Below are positions 14,057 through 26,050 of a DNA stretch of 64,000 nucleotides, piece by piece (position 1 is the first letter of the stretch; each line of letters starts with the position of its first letter). The notes below the pieces were generated by a model. That model did no database searches, was not told where the DNA came from, and saw only the letters and a list, made by a program, of their open reading frames with translations. A program made the position numbers and the translations under genes. The DNA comes from Halichoerus grypus (lineage: Eukaryota > Chordata > Mammalia > Carnivora > Phocidae), in the NCBI RefSeq assembly GCF_964656455.1, contig NW_027555022.1, positions 1-64,000 of the forward strand, written 5' to 3'.

Positions 14057-15365
14057 ATGTTGCATACATAACATCATTTATATAAAAAGTTGCAAATAGA
14101 AAACAGTACTATACATTATCTATAAAGACATGTGTATGTAGAAGTATAAATAGACAAACGAGAATGATCCATAAAATCCTCAGAATATTGGTTCCCTCTG
14201 AAGGACAGAGGGAAGGGGGACTGAGACTGGGGAGCTGGAAAATGTAAATGGAGCTATATGTGTAATGTTTCCACTTCTCGATCAAACAGAACAGCTGCAG
14301 CAGATGCTGAAATATTTACATTCGTTCATGGCAAATGGTGGCCATTTGTTGTATAACTTTGTGGACTTCACCACTTAATAAGGTGGTTTCATAACCACAT
14401 CACCTTTAAAACTGAATAAATACAATACAGCCTCAGAGCTCATCTTAATTACGGTTGCGTGTCTCGTGCGCACTTGCCTTTTCTAACCCCCAGAAGAAGG
14501 ACCCAATGTCCTGCCTCATTCCAATGAAACTTTCATGCCAATGGTTGTGTCGATTTCTGGTTAAATCTGCTGGGATACAAAAATGATGATATTGGGAGAC
14601 CAGGACCTCAGAGCCCACCAGGAAAGAAACTGGATTAAAATCTGAGCAGGCGATGAGGATGAGGTATCTTGAATTTGTCCTGAATGTTGATTCTTTCCCT
14701 TCAGTTATGGCACCACCTTCTCTCCACCAACTCCCTGATGGGGGGTGGGGTGGGGGTTGGAAGGGGTAAGGAAGGTGTCAGTGCTCGGCTCTCTACCACT
14801 CTTTCCTCCGCTGTCAGTCCCTGAAGGAGTCCTTGTCCCCACTCAGCCCTCCCACTGGAAGGAACCTTGTGCTTTCCTCTTTGCCCCTGGAATATCCATC
14901 TGACACAGCTTGTGGGACTGGAAATTCTCAGTACTTCAGACAAACCAATGTCATTTACAGCAAGGCAGTTTTTTTTTTTCTGTATTCTAGCAAGTTCACC
15001 TACTTTGATTGCAAACGCTAATAATAATGTCCCACTCCTGGTTCCACAGAAGAATGGTTTTTTTCATTTCATTTCAAGTTGGAGAGAGAGAATCAACTGA
15101 TCTGTTTTAAAATATTTCCTAATTTCCTATAAGTTGCAAAAAAAAAAGCAACAAGTGCATTGCGTTAACATAAGCTAACTTCGCCTGGGGTTTGCCTAAA
15201 GTTTGTCATAGGTATTTGAAAGTATAATATGAGTTCAAAAATTAGCAGTGGAAATGGCTCATCCTAGGATAATTATTCTTAGATGTCTGCATTAAAAGTG
15301 TTCTCAGGCCTTAGCAACTCCTATATGGATACTTGCTTTTATTCCTTTCCTGTTTTCTATTCCAG
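14057..15365. other. Putative GIMAP5 intron, nothing recognised
   Basis: No repeat family or exon is recognised. It ends with the polypyrimidine tract ttcctgttttctattccag leading into the first GIMAP5 coding exon. Confidence 0.4.
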
Positions 15366-15371
15366 AAGAGG

Positions 15372-17754
15372 ATGGAAGGGCTTCAGAGGGGCAGATACGG
15401 AACGATGGCTGAAGGTAAGGAAGCCTGGACGTTCTCAGGAGCTCCAGGCACCCGGGAGAGTCGCCGTTCTCTCTCCATCAACCCCCACTTCAAACACAGG
15501 GATAGAAACCCTGTTATTTTAAAGTGAAGAAGAGGGGCATCTGGGTGGCTCAGTCAGTTGAGCGTCTGACTCTTGGTTTCAGCTCGGGTCATGCTCCCAG
15601 GGTCCTGGGATCGAGCCCCGTGTCATGCTCCATGCTCAGTATGGAGTCTCCTTCATATTCTCTCTCTGTCTCCTTCTACCCCTCATACTCGTGCTATTTC
15701 TCTTTCTCTCTCAAATAAATAAATAAAATCTTTAAAAAAATAAAAATTTAAAAAAAAGGGAAGAAGAAAGAGGCAAAAATCACTTGTTCTCTACCTTCCC
15801 TGTGGTCATCACCCCATCCACTGTCACCCACACGATTGGTGGGAAATGTGGAAGTGAAACTCCCAAGTCAGAGTCTGAAGGATTTGGAACCAGATTGTGA
15901 AAACAACTTCTCTTTCCCGGTCTGCTCCCAACTGGAAAGAGGAAAAGTTCCCATAGAGATTTAGGAATCATGCTTGTTACCAATACTGAAGGAAAGGAAG
16001 AACCAACACAGAGTAGAAAGAATAAAGTAAGAGATTTTAGGAGGCTGAAATGAACTTAATTCATTTGAACTCATAAGAACTCTAAAAGTCCTGGGGTTCT
16101 CACCCGCCTTCACCCTTTGAAGATTTTACTCTTGGCTCAGTGTCACCCTCCCCAACACCATTCTGTAGTCATCTCCTGCGATTCGGTCGGCCAGATCTCT
16201 CCAACCCCCGTGCTTCTAATGCCCCTCACTCTTCACCAGCTTCCCATCCAGGGGCATCTCCCGGACTTTGTCCTTGACATTCATGATCTTCTGTCACCTC
16301 AGTTTCAAAGATCCAAGTGCCCACCCCAAGAGCAGAGACCCGGGACATTCAGCTGGTCCTTGGTGGAGGTCATTGCACCTCTGACCTCTGAGATGTCCTT
16401 TTCCCCTGAGGTTCAGATGCATGTGTTGAGCGCCGCTGTGGGAGTATGATGGGGATGTAGGGGTGGAAAAGAGGGGATAATATTTTCTCCTTTGTGGCTT
16501 CTCGTCCCCTGCCTCCTTCTAAACTTATATTTATTTAGCATGAAATTGGCCAAATCACCATCTGTAGAAAAGCACGGGGACCACAGTCCTGTTCCCCAAA
16601 AAGCCCTGTTTTCCCTGCTCTAGAGGAAGTGCTTGGAGATCCTAGGGCACTTCCTCCCTGGGCTGTGGGTCTGAGCATGAGCTTCTAACGTAGGCTTTCT
16701 ATGATCCACGGGCATCCTAAAGTTGTATACAAACTTCCGTATGTATTTAGATAGGATTGATTTTGGGGAGGGAGGTCCACGAGTTTCATGAGATATCATG
16801 AAGGTCCAAGACCTGAAAACCTTAAGAATCACCAACTTAGTGAGACACAAAAAATTGTTTTTTCTAGGCAGAGAGGAAGATAACTGGTTTGCAACATCCA
16901 CCTCACTGAGGATCGTCCTGGTGGGCAAGACAGGCACTGGGAAAAGTGCCACAGGGAACAGCATTCTCCGCCAGCCAGTGTTTGAATCCAGGCTGGGGAC
17001 CCAGCCTGTGACCAAAACGTGCCAGGGCGAGACAGGGACCTGGAACGGAAGGAACATCCTGGTGGTTGACACGCCCTCCATCTTTGAGGCAGAGGCTCAG
17101 ACCCAAGAGATGTACAAGGACATCGGGGACTGCTACCTGCTCTCTGCCCCGGGGCCCCACGTACTGCTGCTGGTGACCCAGCTGGGGCGCTTCACTGCCC
17201 AGGACACGGTGGCCGTGAGGAGGGTGAAGGAGGTCTTCGGGGCAGGAGTCATGAAGCACGTGGTGGTCCTCTTCACCCACAAGGAGGACTTGGACGGCGA
17301 GTCCTTGCACGATTACGTCACACACACGGACAACCAGAGCCTGAGGAGCCTGGTGGGGGAGTGTGGGAGGAGGTACTGTGGCTTCAACAACACGGCCACC
17401 GGGGAGGAGCAGAAGGCGCAGCTGGTCGAGCTGATGGCTGTGGTGGGGAGGCTGGAGAGGGAGAACGAGGGCACCTTCCACAGCAATGACCTCTTCTTTG
17501 AAGCCCAGAGGCTGCGGCAAAGGGGGGGCGGCGCCTGCGGGGAAGAGTACAGGGCCTACCTGGACAGGGTGCGGGCACAGCTGGGAAAGCAAAGGCGACA
17601 CCTGAGAGACCCCAGGAGTAACTGGGCCTGCGGGGCGCTCCTCAGAGTCACAAGATGGATGTTTTCTAATTGTGGGATAGCTGTTGTCCTCATTATAGGC
17701 ATTTTGATTTTTCTTGCCATTTTAATTAACTTGAGTATTACTCATGGACACTGA
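15372..17754 (+). CDS. GIMAP5: GIMAP5, immunity-associated GTPase (two coding exons)
   Basis: The coding exons are 15372-15414 (acceptor ctattccag at 15365, donor G/gtaagg) and 16868-17754 (acceptor tttttctag). The join completes a Gly codon and gives 309 aa (human 307). The start MEGLQRGRYGTMAEG closely resembles the human N-terminus, so this start is chosen over Met 16798, which lies in the intron. Motifs are the P-loop GKTGTGKS at 34-41, DTPS at 82-85, LGRFT with Arg122 and the G4 box THKED at 151-155. A hydrophobic C-terminal anchor spans about 283-304. In other mammals GIMAP5 sits on lysosomal/late endosomal membranes and its loss causes T-cell lymphopenia. One oddity is that residue 49 is Arg (SILRQ), where the family usually has Gly. 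It lies alone in the spacer between the two inverted GIMAP1 copies. A SINE sits in the intron. Confidence 0.95.
15535..15756 (+). mobile_element. Can-SINE in the GIMAP5 intron
   Basis: It has the head aggggcatctgggtggctcag and an aataaataaataaaatcttt tail. It is followed by A-rich sequence and a gaagaag motif that also precedes it, a possible short target duplication. Confidence 0.9.
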
Positions 17755-17903
17755 GCATTTTCAGTGATTTCTGCAATCAGCTGACTTATGTTTTCAGGGT
17801 CGCCATCTCTGTGTCAGATTCTTTGTTTTTTACACGATTTCACGTTCTTTTGCTCTTCGTCACATCAGACATACTGTCCATTTTCTTCGAGTGCTCTTAG
17901 GTC

Positions 17904-17909
17904 AATAAA
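17904..17909 (+). terminator. GIMAP5 poly(A) signal
   Basis: Canonical AATAAA 150 bases after the GIMAP5 stop codon, followed by T/G-rich sequence (tttttctgtttttgttttgtt), as expected for 3' end formation. Confidence 0.75.
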
Positions 17910-18735
17910 ATCCAAAGGAAAAATTATTTTTCTGTTTTTGTTTTGTTAAAAATTGTGATGGTACATGAGAAACTAAGTGTCCGGAAATGTTTGGGGACGT
18001 GCTGGGAGGCAGGTGGTGGGCGGTGAAGCTGTGGGGATGTCCCACCTCTGGTCCCACCTTTGTGCCGTCAGGCTGTTGATGGGAGACAGGTGTTTTATGA
18101 AAAGCCGGTGGCAGATTCCTTATTTTATTCGGAAACATACCTGATTTCATCGGAGTTAGTCATAAGAGCTGATGCCCACCCCCAACCCCATCCCTGCGAG
18201 AGACAATGATGAGGATGGAGGTGGGGGAGGGATCCTGAGATGAGAAGAGATCCTGAGGTGAAAGCGACTAGAAGAGAAGGTGCAGGAGGGGGCCTGTGCA
18301 TGGTGGCGAAGGAGAGAAAGGGGTCAGTGCAACAGGATGGGGGCTGAGCCTTAGGAAAAGCAGTCACTGGGAAATTCTCAGTGGTTGGAAATAAAGGAAG
18401 AGAATAATATTCACTCCTTCTCATAGAAACAGAAGTAATTTGGGGGAAAGAAATTGGCAGATAGCCTGACATCCACTGTTTGCAGATACTGGAGTAGAGT
18501 TTCTTTGCCTCAAAGCAAGAAATGAGTTCCATGTCCCCTCGCTTCAGTTTGAATTTCTAAGTCTAGGGGGTTTTATGGGCTTGTTGGCTCGCTGTTTTAA
18601 TCTGATTAGCCCTCCCTGTGCCTGTCATCCAATCAGGTTTCCGTCATCTATCTATCACGTGGGAAAGGGTGGAGGGCTCCTTCCAGGGTGGTGTAAAATC
18701 CTCTTACAAGTGGTTTCCTCTTAGGGCGGGGGCCC
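17910..18735. other. Intergenic, nothing recognised
   Basis: Unique sequence downstream of GIMAP5. No gene or named repeat is seen. Confidence 0.4.
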
Positions 18736-18960
18736 CTTGTCCCTGCCTGCCTTTCTTCCAACTGTCCTTCATCGCATGCACCTCATAAGTAACCGAGTTT
18801 CAGAAAAACAAGAAAACTTCAAAATTGAAGAAGTAAAACTGGCAGAAGTGAATGGAGAAACCGACACATCCCTGGTTATAGCTGGAGATTTCAACACTCC
18901 TTTCTCAACAGGGTGTATTATTTCCCTTTCTCCCGAAGACTGAGCAGAGATAAGGGAAGA
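18736..18960 (+). mobile_element. L1 ORF2 endonuclease scrap
   Basis: An open stretch reads VIAGDFNTPFS, the L1 apurinic endonuclease block, preceded by degenerate sequence. It is an isolated fragment with no intact L1 around it. Confidence 0.6.
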
Positions 18961-19790
18961 GAAATCGTGTTTCATAATTCAGATTTCTTCCCATCGAACT
19001 CTGACTTGAGATTTCACTTCCGCATTTCCCACAGTCTCATCGTTGAGTGGATGGGATGGGGTCTGGAGAGGAGCGTGGAGGGACATACGGAAGGTGAACT
19101 GTAGGACTCAGATGATGGTTCCAGGTCTGGTAGTCAGGGTGGCCTGGTACATGCTATCTAAGCTTTCTGGGCCTCAGGGTCCTCTCTTGTCAAAAAAAGA
19201 GAGTCGTTTTTCTCCTGTGTGAGTGGAGTTGGAGTCCCTGAAATCGCCGTGAGTGGATGGAAGAGACTTGCCAGTGCCCCAGGGCTGTGAGCCGTGGTGT
19301 GCCCAGCATCCGGGAAGGCCTATTCTCACACAGCCTGGAAGGTGTCTGCCCCGACCAGGCAGCTGCCCTCAGACCTTCCACCAAGGGGCTAAATTACATA
19401 GTTGAGCTGATCATGCCTAGAGGGTTGGCTAAGCTGGAGCATGGGCAGAGGCTGGCCCAGGGTGAGTCGACGCTGGGTTTGTCCATTCTTGAGCAAAGCC
19501 ATCTGTGCTCAAAGTGGAAAAGGAGTGAGTATTGGGGCCGGGGACAGACATGCACTAGGGAGAGTAATCTGCCCCTTCTCTTCAATAACAAAGGAGGTTG
19601 GCTTAGCAATGGGTAGAAAAAAAGAGGAAATGGGTCTTTACCACTTACTTTTCCACCCTTCAGTGACAGAGTCTTGAGTGTTTTCCAAGCCCAGAAAATT
19701 CCCTTTTCAGCCTTAGAATTCGACACTGGAGGGCCATCAGTAAGGCCTTTGCTCTGATTCCGATGATGGTTTAGGGAATCACGAGGCTGC
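18961..19790. other. Intergenic, nothing recognised
   Basis: No gene is recognised. Overlapping open frames near 19.25-19.7 kb lack any family motif. Confidence 0.4.
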
Positions 19791-20638
19791 TAGGGCAGAG
19801 AAGAAGACATTTCTGGTACCTCTCTCTTACTGATTTCTAGCTGGATTCCATTGTGGTCGGAGAACACACTCCATACGGTTTCAACTCTCTTACATTTGTT
19901 GAGATTTGTCTCGTAGCCCAGGATGTGGTCTATCTAGGTCCGTGTTCCATGTGCACTTGAGAAGGATGGGTCTGCTCCGCTTGTTTCTAACAATATCAGT
20001 TAGATCCTGTTGATTGATGGTGTCATGGGGTCAGTTCTCCTATAATCTTGCTCATTTTCTCATAATTGCACTATCAGTGGTTGAGAGAGGGATATGCAGT
20101 CTCCAAATGGAAGTGTGGATTCCTCAATTCTGCTTTCGATTCTTTCCGTTTTTGCTGCACACGTTTTGCAGTTCTGTTTTTGGGAATACACATTTAGGAT
20201 TGCTTTGTCTTCTTGATGGATTGACCTTTCCATCACTGCATAGTGTCCCTCTCTGGTTTTGGTAATTTTCTTTGCTCTGAAGTCCACTTTATTTGATATT
20301 AATATAGCCATTCCATCTTTCCTTTGCATGTTTAACATTTGCGCTATTTATCTTTTCTCATCCTTTTCAACTTGTTTCTACCATCACATCTGAAATTATT
20401 TTCGGGAAGCAGCATATACTTGGGTCATATGGTTTAATCTACTCTCCAGTTTCTATCTTTTAATTTAGATCCCTACATTTAGTAGAATTAATTATTGAGG
20501 TGTTAGTGTATAAGTCTGCCATTTTTATTTTGTTTTTTCCCCTGTTCTCTCCAGTTTTCACTTCTCTATTTTTTCCTCTACATTCCTGTGGGTTACTTGA
20601 ACAATTTTATAATTCTATTCTGATTTTAATATAGTGTT
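19791..20638 (-). mobile_element. L1 ORF2 fragment, antisense
   Basis: It contains the antisense ORF2 phrases ctggattccattgtggtcgg, ggatgtggtctatctagg and tccatcactgcatagtgtcc. It abuts a separate, younger L1 tail at 20639. Confidence 0.75.
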
Positions 20639-22045
20639 TTTATATTGATTCATTCATTTTAGTTTTTATTTAAATTCCAATTAGTTAACATACAGTGTAT
20701 TATGAGTTTCAGGCATACAATTTAGTGATTCAACACTTCCATACAACACCGGGTGCTCATCAGCCCTCCTTAATCCCCATCACCTATTTCACCCTCCTTA
20801 ATCCCCATCACCTATTTCACCCGTCCCCCTACCCCCCATCTCCCCTCCAGTAACCGTCAGTTTGTTGTCTATAGTTAAGAGTCTGTTTTTTGGTTTTCCT
20901 CTCTCTTTTTTCCCCCCTATGATCATTTGTTTTGTTTCTTAAATTCCATATATGAGTGAAATCATATGGTATTTGTCTTTCTCTGACTGACTTCTTTTAC
21001 TTAGCAGAATACTATCTAGCTCCAACCATGTTGTTGCAAATGGCAAGATTTCATTCTTTCTGGTGGCTGAGTACTATTCTATTATATATATGGGCTCTTT
21101 TCATAATTTGGCTATTGTTGATAATGCTGCTATAAACCTCGGGGTGCATGTATCCCTTTGAATAGTATTTTTGTATTCTTTGGGTCAATACCTAGCAGTG
21201 CAATTGCTGGGTCATAAGGTAGTTCTATTTTTAACTTTTTGAGGAATCTCCATGCTGTTTTCCAGAGTGGCTGCACTTTGAATTCTCAACAATAGTGCAA
21301 GAGGATTCCCCTTTCTCTACATCCTCGCCAACACCTGCTGATTCCTGTGTTATTGATTTTAGCCATTCTGACTGGTGTGAGGTGATATCTCCTTGTAGTA
21401 TTGATTTGTAGTTCACTGATGATGAGTGATGTTGAGCATCTTTTCACCGGTCTGTTGGCCATCTGTCTTCTTTGGGAAAATGTCTATTCATGCCTGTTGC
21501 CTGTTTTTTAGTGGGATTATTCATTTTTGGGGTGTTGAGCTTTATAAGTTCTTTATAATTTGGATGCTATCCCTTTATCAGATACATATCACTTGCAAAT
21601 ATCTTCTCCCATTCTGTCAGTTACCGTTTAGTTTTATTGATTGTTTCCTTTGCTGTGCAGAACCTTTTTATTTTGAGGAAGTCCCCAATAGTATATTATT
21701 GCTTTTGTTTCCCTTGCCTCGGGAGACAGATCTAGTAAGAAGTTGTTATGGCCAATGTGAAAGAGGTTGAAGCCGGTGCTGTCCTCTAGGATTTTAATGG
21801 TTTCCTGCCTCACATTTAGGTCTTTCATCCATTTTGAATTTATTTTTGTGTATGGTGTAAGAAGTAGTCCAGTTTCATTTTTTGCATTTTGCTGTCCAAT
21901 TTTCCCAACAGCATTTGTTGAAGAGACTATCTTTTGCCCATTGAATATTCTTCCCTGCTTTGTCAAAGATGAATTGACCATATAGTTGTGGGTTCATTTC
22001 TGGATTTTCTCTTCTGTTCTGTTGATCTGTGTGTCTAATTTTGTA
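20639..22045 (-). mobile_element. L1 3' part, antisense, 5'-truncated
   Basis: The 3' end starts at 20639 (tttttatttaaattccaattagttaacatac) and runs through the ORF2 C-terminal part (ggtggctgagtactattc, ccattttgaatttatttttgtg) to gttgatctgtgtgtc. A 30-base duplication (accctccttaatccccatcacctatttc) lies at about 20762-20820. Homology stops at a fold-back palindrome (22053). Confidence 0.85.
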
Positions 22046-22052
22046 CTATAAT

Positions 22053-22174
22053 ACTTAGAACAACCACTAAAATAGTTATTCAGAAAGGGACACTTTAGAA
22101 ACACTGTTTTAAAAACACTATTTTAAAGTGTCCCTTTCTGAATAACTATTTAGTGGTTTAGTGGTTGTTCTAGG
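22053..22174. repeat. Fold-back palindrome
   Basis: The left arm 22053-22097 (from acttagaacaaccac to gggacacttta) is repeated in reverse complement at 22123-22174 (taaagtgtccc to ggttgttctagg). The right arm differs only by a ~10-base internal duplication (tagtggttta/gtggtt). The ~25-base loop is gaaacactgttttaaaaacactatt. The sequence resembles old L1 3' region in both directions. Confidence 0.85.
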
Positions 22175-22186
22175 TATTATTTTATA

Positions 22187-22187
22187 T

Positions 22188-22222
<35 letters not shown>
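22187..22222 (+). repeat. (CA)n(TA)n microsatellite
   Basis: About 12 CA units followed by four to five TA units, directly beside the palindrome. Confidence 0.9.
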
Positions 22223-22990
22223 ACTTACCACCGTCCATTGGTATTATCATTTTACCAGCCAGAGTGAAGTATATGAACTTAACCACCCTTTAGAACATTG
22301 AAACTCCCCTGTCTAAAAGGTAATTGTCTTTTTTTGTTTTTAAGATTTTTATTTATTTATTTCACAGAGAGAGACAAAGCGAGAGAGGGAACATAAGCAG
22401 GGGGAGGGTGAGAGAGAGAAACAGGCTTCCCTTGGAGCAGGGAGCCCGAAGCGGGGCTCGATCCCAGGACCCTGGGATCATGACCTGAGCCGAAGGCAGA
22501 CGCCCAACAACTGAGCCACCCAGGCGCCCTACGATGTAATTGTCTTAAATGTATTTCTTCTACATAAATTCAGAACCACATCAGACAGTGTTGCAATATA
22601 TTCTTCAATCATCAAACATAATTAGAACTCAAGGAGAAGGAGAGTCCATTTACCTACATTTTTGCTACTTTCTTTCTTCCCGGTGTTCCAAGGTTCCTTC
22701 TTTTATTGTTTCCTTTCTGTTTCAAATCTTCCTTAGTCTTTTTGAGAAGGTCTCCTGGTGACAAATTCCCTTAATTAGTTTCCCTTCACCTGAGAATGTC
22801 ATGATTCCCCTTTTATTCTTGAAGAACATATTCTCTGGCAACAGAATCCTGGGTTGTCAGTCCTTTATTTTAAACACTTGAAAAATGCTTTGTCACTTCC
22901 TTCTGATGTCCATGGTTCCTGATGAGAACTCTGGAGATGACCCTGTACCTCTCCAGGGTCTGCCACTTCTATAGCCCTTGTCTACAGAAC
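22223..22990 (-). mobile_element. Old L1 fragment, antisense, split by a SINE
   Basis: The degenerate antisense L1M-type region resembles phrases such as cctgagaatgtcatgattcccc and gaatcctgggttgtcagtcc. It is interrupted by the Can-SINE at 22340-22530, beside which the phrase aattgtctt appears on both sides. Confidence 0.5.
22340..22530 (-). mobile_element. Can-SINE, antisense
   Basis: Complete antisense copy: tttttaagatttttatttatttatttcacagag to gagccacccaggcgccct. The flanking (t)aattgtctt repeat (22321 and 22538) is a likely target duplication. Confidence 0.93.
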
Positions 22991-23370
22991 GGTAGGAACC
23001 AGGCACCTAGCCCCCCTCCCACTATGTATTTAGGGTTAGGGCAGGTATCTTTCCAGGCGCTTCCAATTTGTCCTCATGAATGATCACCTTGTGCTTGAAT
23101 GTCACCCAGCTTCACAGTGGGGCTCAGCTTGCTTCGGTTTTGATCCACAGCTGCCCCTTTGGGACTGATGTCCTCCCTAGGTCATTACTGCCACCACTGG
23201 GCCATCCTCAGAGGAGAGTGATGTGGGGGCAGCCTGCATTCCCTTACTGCCCTGCCTACTCACATCTATGTGCGACCTGCCATTTCATCTCCTTGAATGG
23301 CACAAACATGTAATTCTTGTATGTTGACCAGGGTTAATGAGAGGGAATCACAACATGAAAGATGTTCAGT
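22991..23370. other. Intergenic, nothing recognised
   Basis: No gene or repeat is identified. Confidence 0.4.
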
Positions 23371-23455
23371 TGGCTCTTGAACAACATGAGTGTGAACTGC
23401 GTGGGTCCACTTTTATGTGAATTTTTCTTCAATACATACTGTACGGTACTATGTG

Positions 23456-23572
23456 GGGCGCCCAGCTGGCTCAGTCGGCGGAGCATGTGGCTCTTGATCT
23501 CAGGGTTGTGGGTTCGGGTCCCATGTTGGGTGTAGAGATTACCTAAAACTAAAATCTCAAAAAATAATAATA
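23456..23572 (+). mobile_element. Can-SINE, short form
   Basis: Head gggcgcccagctggctcagtcgg, then tagagattacctaaaac and an A-rich tail. It lacks the CT-rich middle. Confidence 0.85.
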
Positions 23573-23617
23573 AATACTGTATAGTACGGTAAATGTATTT
23601 TTCCTCATTATGGTTTT

Positions 23618-23800
23618 TTAGAAGATTTTATTTATTTGTCAGAGAGAAAGAGAGAGAGAGAGCACAAGCAGGGAGAGGGGCAGAGGGAGAGGGAGAAGCA
23701 GGCTCCCCACTGAGCAGGGAGCCCAATGCAGGACTCGATCCCAGGACCCCAGGATCGTGACCTGAGCAGAAGGCAGACCTGAGCCACCCAGGTGTCCCCG
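23618..23800 (-). mobile_element. Can-SINE, antisense
   Basis: From gaagattttatttatttgtcagagag to gagccacccaggtgtcc. The tRNA-like part carries a small deletion before the head. Confidence 0.9.
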
Positions 23801-24079
23801 CCTTATGATAACATTTTCTTCTTCTAGTTTACTTTATTGTAAGAATACAGCATGTAATACATATAACATACAAAATAGGTGTTAATCAACCATTTCCATT
23901 ATTAGTAAAGTTCTGGGGGAGTTAAAAGTTATACTCAGATATTGAATTTAAATACATTTTTTTTTAAATTGTATCTGGAAAAAAAGTTATACTCAGATAT
24001 TCAATTGTGGGTGGGGGCGACATCAGTGCTGTTAACCAACTACCCCCCCTGCCCCAATCCGCAAAGTTGTTCAAACATC

Positions 24080-24515
24080 AACTGTATTATTTCCTAGGGC
24101 TGTTATAACGAAGTACCACAAACTGGGTGGCTTATGAAGCCATAAATTTATTTTCTCATAATTCTGGAGGCCAGAAATCCAAAATCAAAGTGTTGGTAGG
24201 GCCATACTCCCTGTGAAGACCAAAGGGGCTTCCTTCCTTACCTCTTCCAGGTCCCAATGTGCCCAGGGGTTCCTTGGCAGCATAGTCCCATCTCTGCCTC
24301 CATCTTCATGTGACTGTCTTCCTTCTGTGTGTGCCTGTGGCCACATTTCCCTCCTCTGATAAGGATACCAGTCATGTGGGTTGAGATGACCAAATGGTCT
24401 TATCTTAACAATTAAATCTGCAAAGACCTTATTTCTAAATAAGGTCACATTCATAGGTACTGCGGGTTAGGACTTGAACATATCTTTTTTGTGGGAACAC
24501 AATTCAACCCACAGG
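24080..24515 (+). repeat. Old interspersed repeat (agggctgttataacgaagtaccacaaac type)
   Basis: A widespread mammalian repeat recognised by gggctgttataacgaagtaccacaaactgggtggctta at the left and acacaattcaacccacagg at the right. Two more copies lie at 40.3-40.7 and 40.9-41.6 kb. I do not assign a family name. Confidence 0.6.
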
Positions 24516-24544
24516 AGGGGAGAAAAGCTTAAAAAGTGAAGTTG

Positions 24545-24672
24545 AGGGGCTCCTGGATAACTCGGTTGATCTCCCGACTCTCAATTTCAGTTCAGATCTT
24601 GATCTCAGGGTCATGAACTCAAGCCCCGTGGTGGGCTCCATGCTGGGTGTGGAGCCTACATAAAAACAACAA
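24545..24672 (+). mobile_element. Can-SINE, degenerate short form
   Basis: Head gaggggctcctggataactcgg, then aagccccgtggtgggctcc and cctacataaaaacaacaac. The flanking aaaaagtgaagttga on both sides (24531 and 24680) is a clear target duplication. Confidence 0.85.
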
Positions 24673-24769
24673 CACATTTCAAAAAGTGAAGTTGAATATA
24701 AGTGTTGACAGAGCACAAGGAACTAAGGATCAAACCCTCTCAAGGACACTCTCATGAGCCCACTCCAGT

Positions 24770-26050
24770 TTTTGGACATTCCATACAAATGGAGTCATAC
24801 CTTTATGTGATATTTTGTGTGCCATCTGGCTTCTTTCACTTAGCATAATGCTTTCAAGTTTCATTCATGTGGTGGCCTGGATAAATAATATTCCATCCAT
24901 CCATCCATCAGTTGATGGACATTTGGGTTGCTTCCACTTTTTTGGCAATTATGAATCATGCTGCTATGAACATTCATGTATAAGTTTTTGTGTGAACATG
25001 TTTTCAGTTCTCTTGGGTACATACCTAGGAGTGGAATTACTGAGTCACGTGGTAACTCTGCGTCTAACTTTTTGAGGAACTGCCAGACTCCCTTCCATAG
25101 TGGTTGCTCCATTTGACACCCTTACCAGTAATGTATCAGGGTCCAATCTCTCCACATCCTCACTAGTATTTGTTAGTTTTTCTTTTCTTTCTTTCCTTTT
25201 TTTTTTTTTTTAATTATAACCATCCTGCGAATATGAAGTGGTATCTTATTTTGGTTTTGATTTGCATTTCCCCACTGACTCATGATGTTGAGCATCTTTT
25301 CATGTGTTTATTGACCATTTGCGTATCTTCTTGGGAGAAATGCTGAACCAATTTTTTACCTATTTAAAAAACTGAGTTATTTGTCTTTTTATTGTGGAGT
25401 TGTGAGAGTGCTTTATATATTCTGGGTACTAGATCTTTATCAGATACAGAATTTGCACATATTTTCTCCCATTCTGTGGGTTGTTTGTTCAGTTTTGATG
25501 GTGTTCTATGGTGGGCAAGAGTTTTAATCCAGTTATTCTATTTTTCTCTGATCGATTGTGATTTTGGTGTCATACGTTAGAAACTATTGCCTAACTCATG
25601 GTTATAAAGATTTACAGCTGTGTTTTAAGAGTCTTACAGTTTTGGGGTGCCTGAGGGGAGCAGTCAGTTAAGCGCCCGTCTCTTGGTTTCAAAGGCTTGG
25701 GTCCTGATCTCAGTGTCATGGGATCGAGCCCCACGTCTGGCTCTGTGCTCAGTGCGGAGTCTGCTTGAGATTCTCTCTCCCTCTCCCTCTGCCCCTCCCA
25801 CTTGTGTTCTCTCTCTCTCTCAAATAAATAAATAAATCTTTAGAAAAGAAAAAGAGTCTTACCGTTTTAACTCTTGGTTTAGCTCTTTGATCCACTTTGT
25901 ATACTAATATTTATATATAACGTGATACAGGGATCCAAATTCACATTTTGCCTGTGGATGTCCAGCTATCCTAGCATGATACGCTGTTTTTACCCATTAA
26001 TATGTTTCAGATATTTTTCATGGCATCCTTTATCCTTTCGTATATATCCC
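24770..26050 (-). mobile_element. L1 ORF2/3' fragment, antisense, split by a SINE
   Basis: Antisense ORF2 phrases: cttagcataatgctttcaag, ccatccatcagttgatggac, cttttcatgtgtttattgacc and gtacttgatctttatcagatac-like sequence. It continues after the SINE at 25646-25850 with tttagctctttgatccactttg. Confidence 0.75.
25646..25850 (+). mobile_element. Can-SINE, sense, inside an L1
   Basis: Head ggggtgcctgaggggagcagtcag, box B atcgagccccacg, and tail caaataaataaataaatc. The flanking agagtcttac at 25628 and 25851 is the target duplication. Confidence 0.92.

Larger units (their letters stand above)
23371..24020. repeat. Old interspersed repeat, split by two SINEs
   Basis: It starts with ggctcttgaacaacatgagtgtgaactgcgtgggtccac, a widespread mammalian repeat whose family I cannot name with certainty. 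It continues between and after two SINE insertions. A 20-base direct repeat (aaagttatactcagatatt) at about 23926 and 23984 flanks a short A/T-rich insert. Confidence 0.5.

Noticed and set aside
16903..17601. 232-codon - strand frame opposite GIMAP5
   Set aside because: Shadow of a real GC-rich coding exon. His/Leu/Pro-rich with no domain.
20762..20820. Short direct repeats as a CRISPR-like array
   Set aside because: Only two tandem copies inside an L1 tail in a mammalian genome; not an array.
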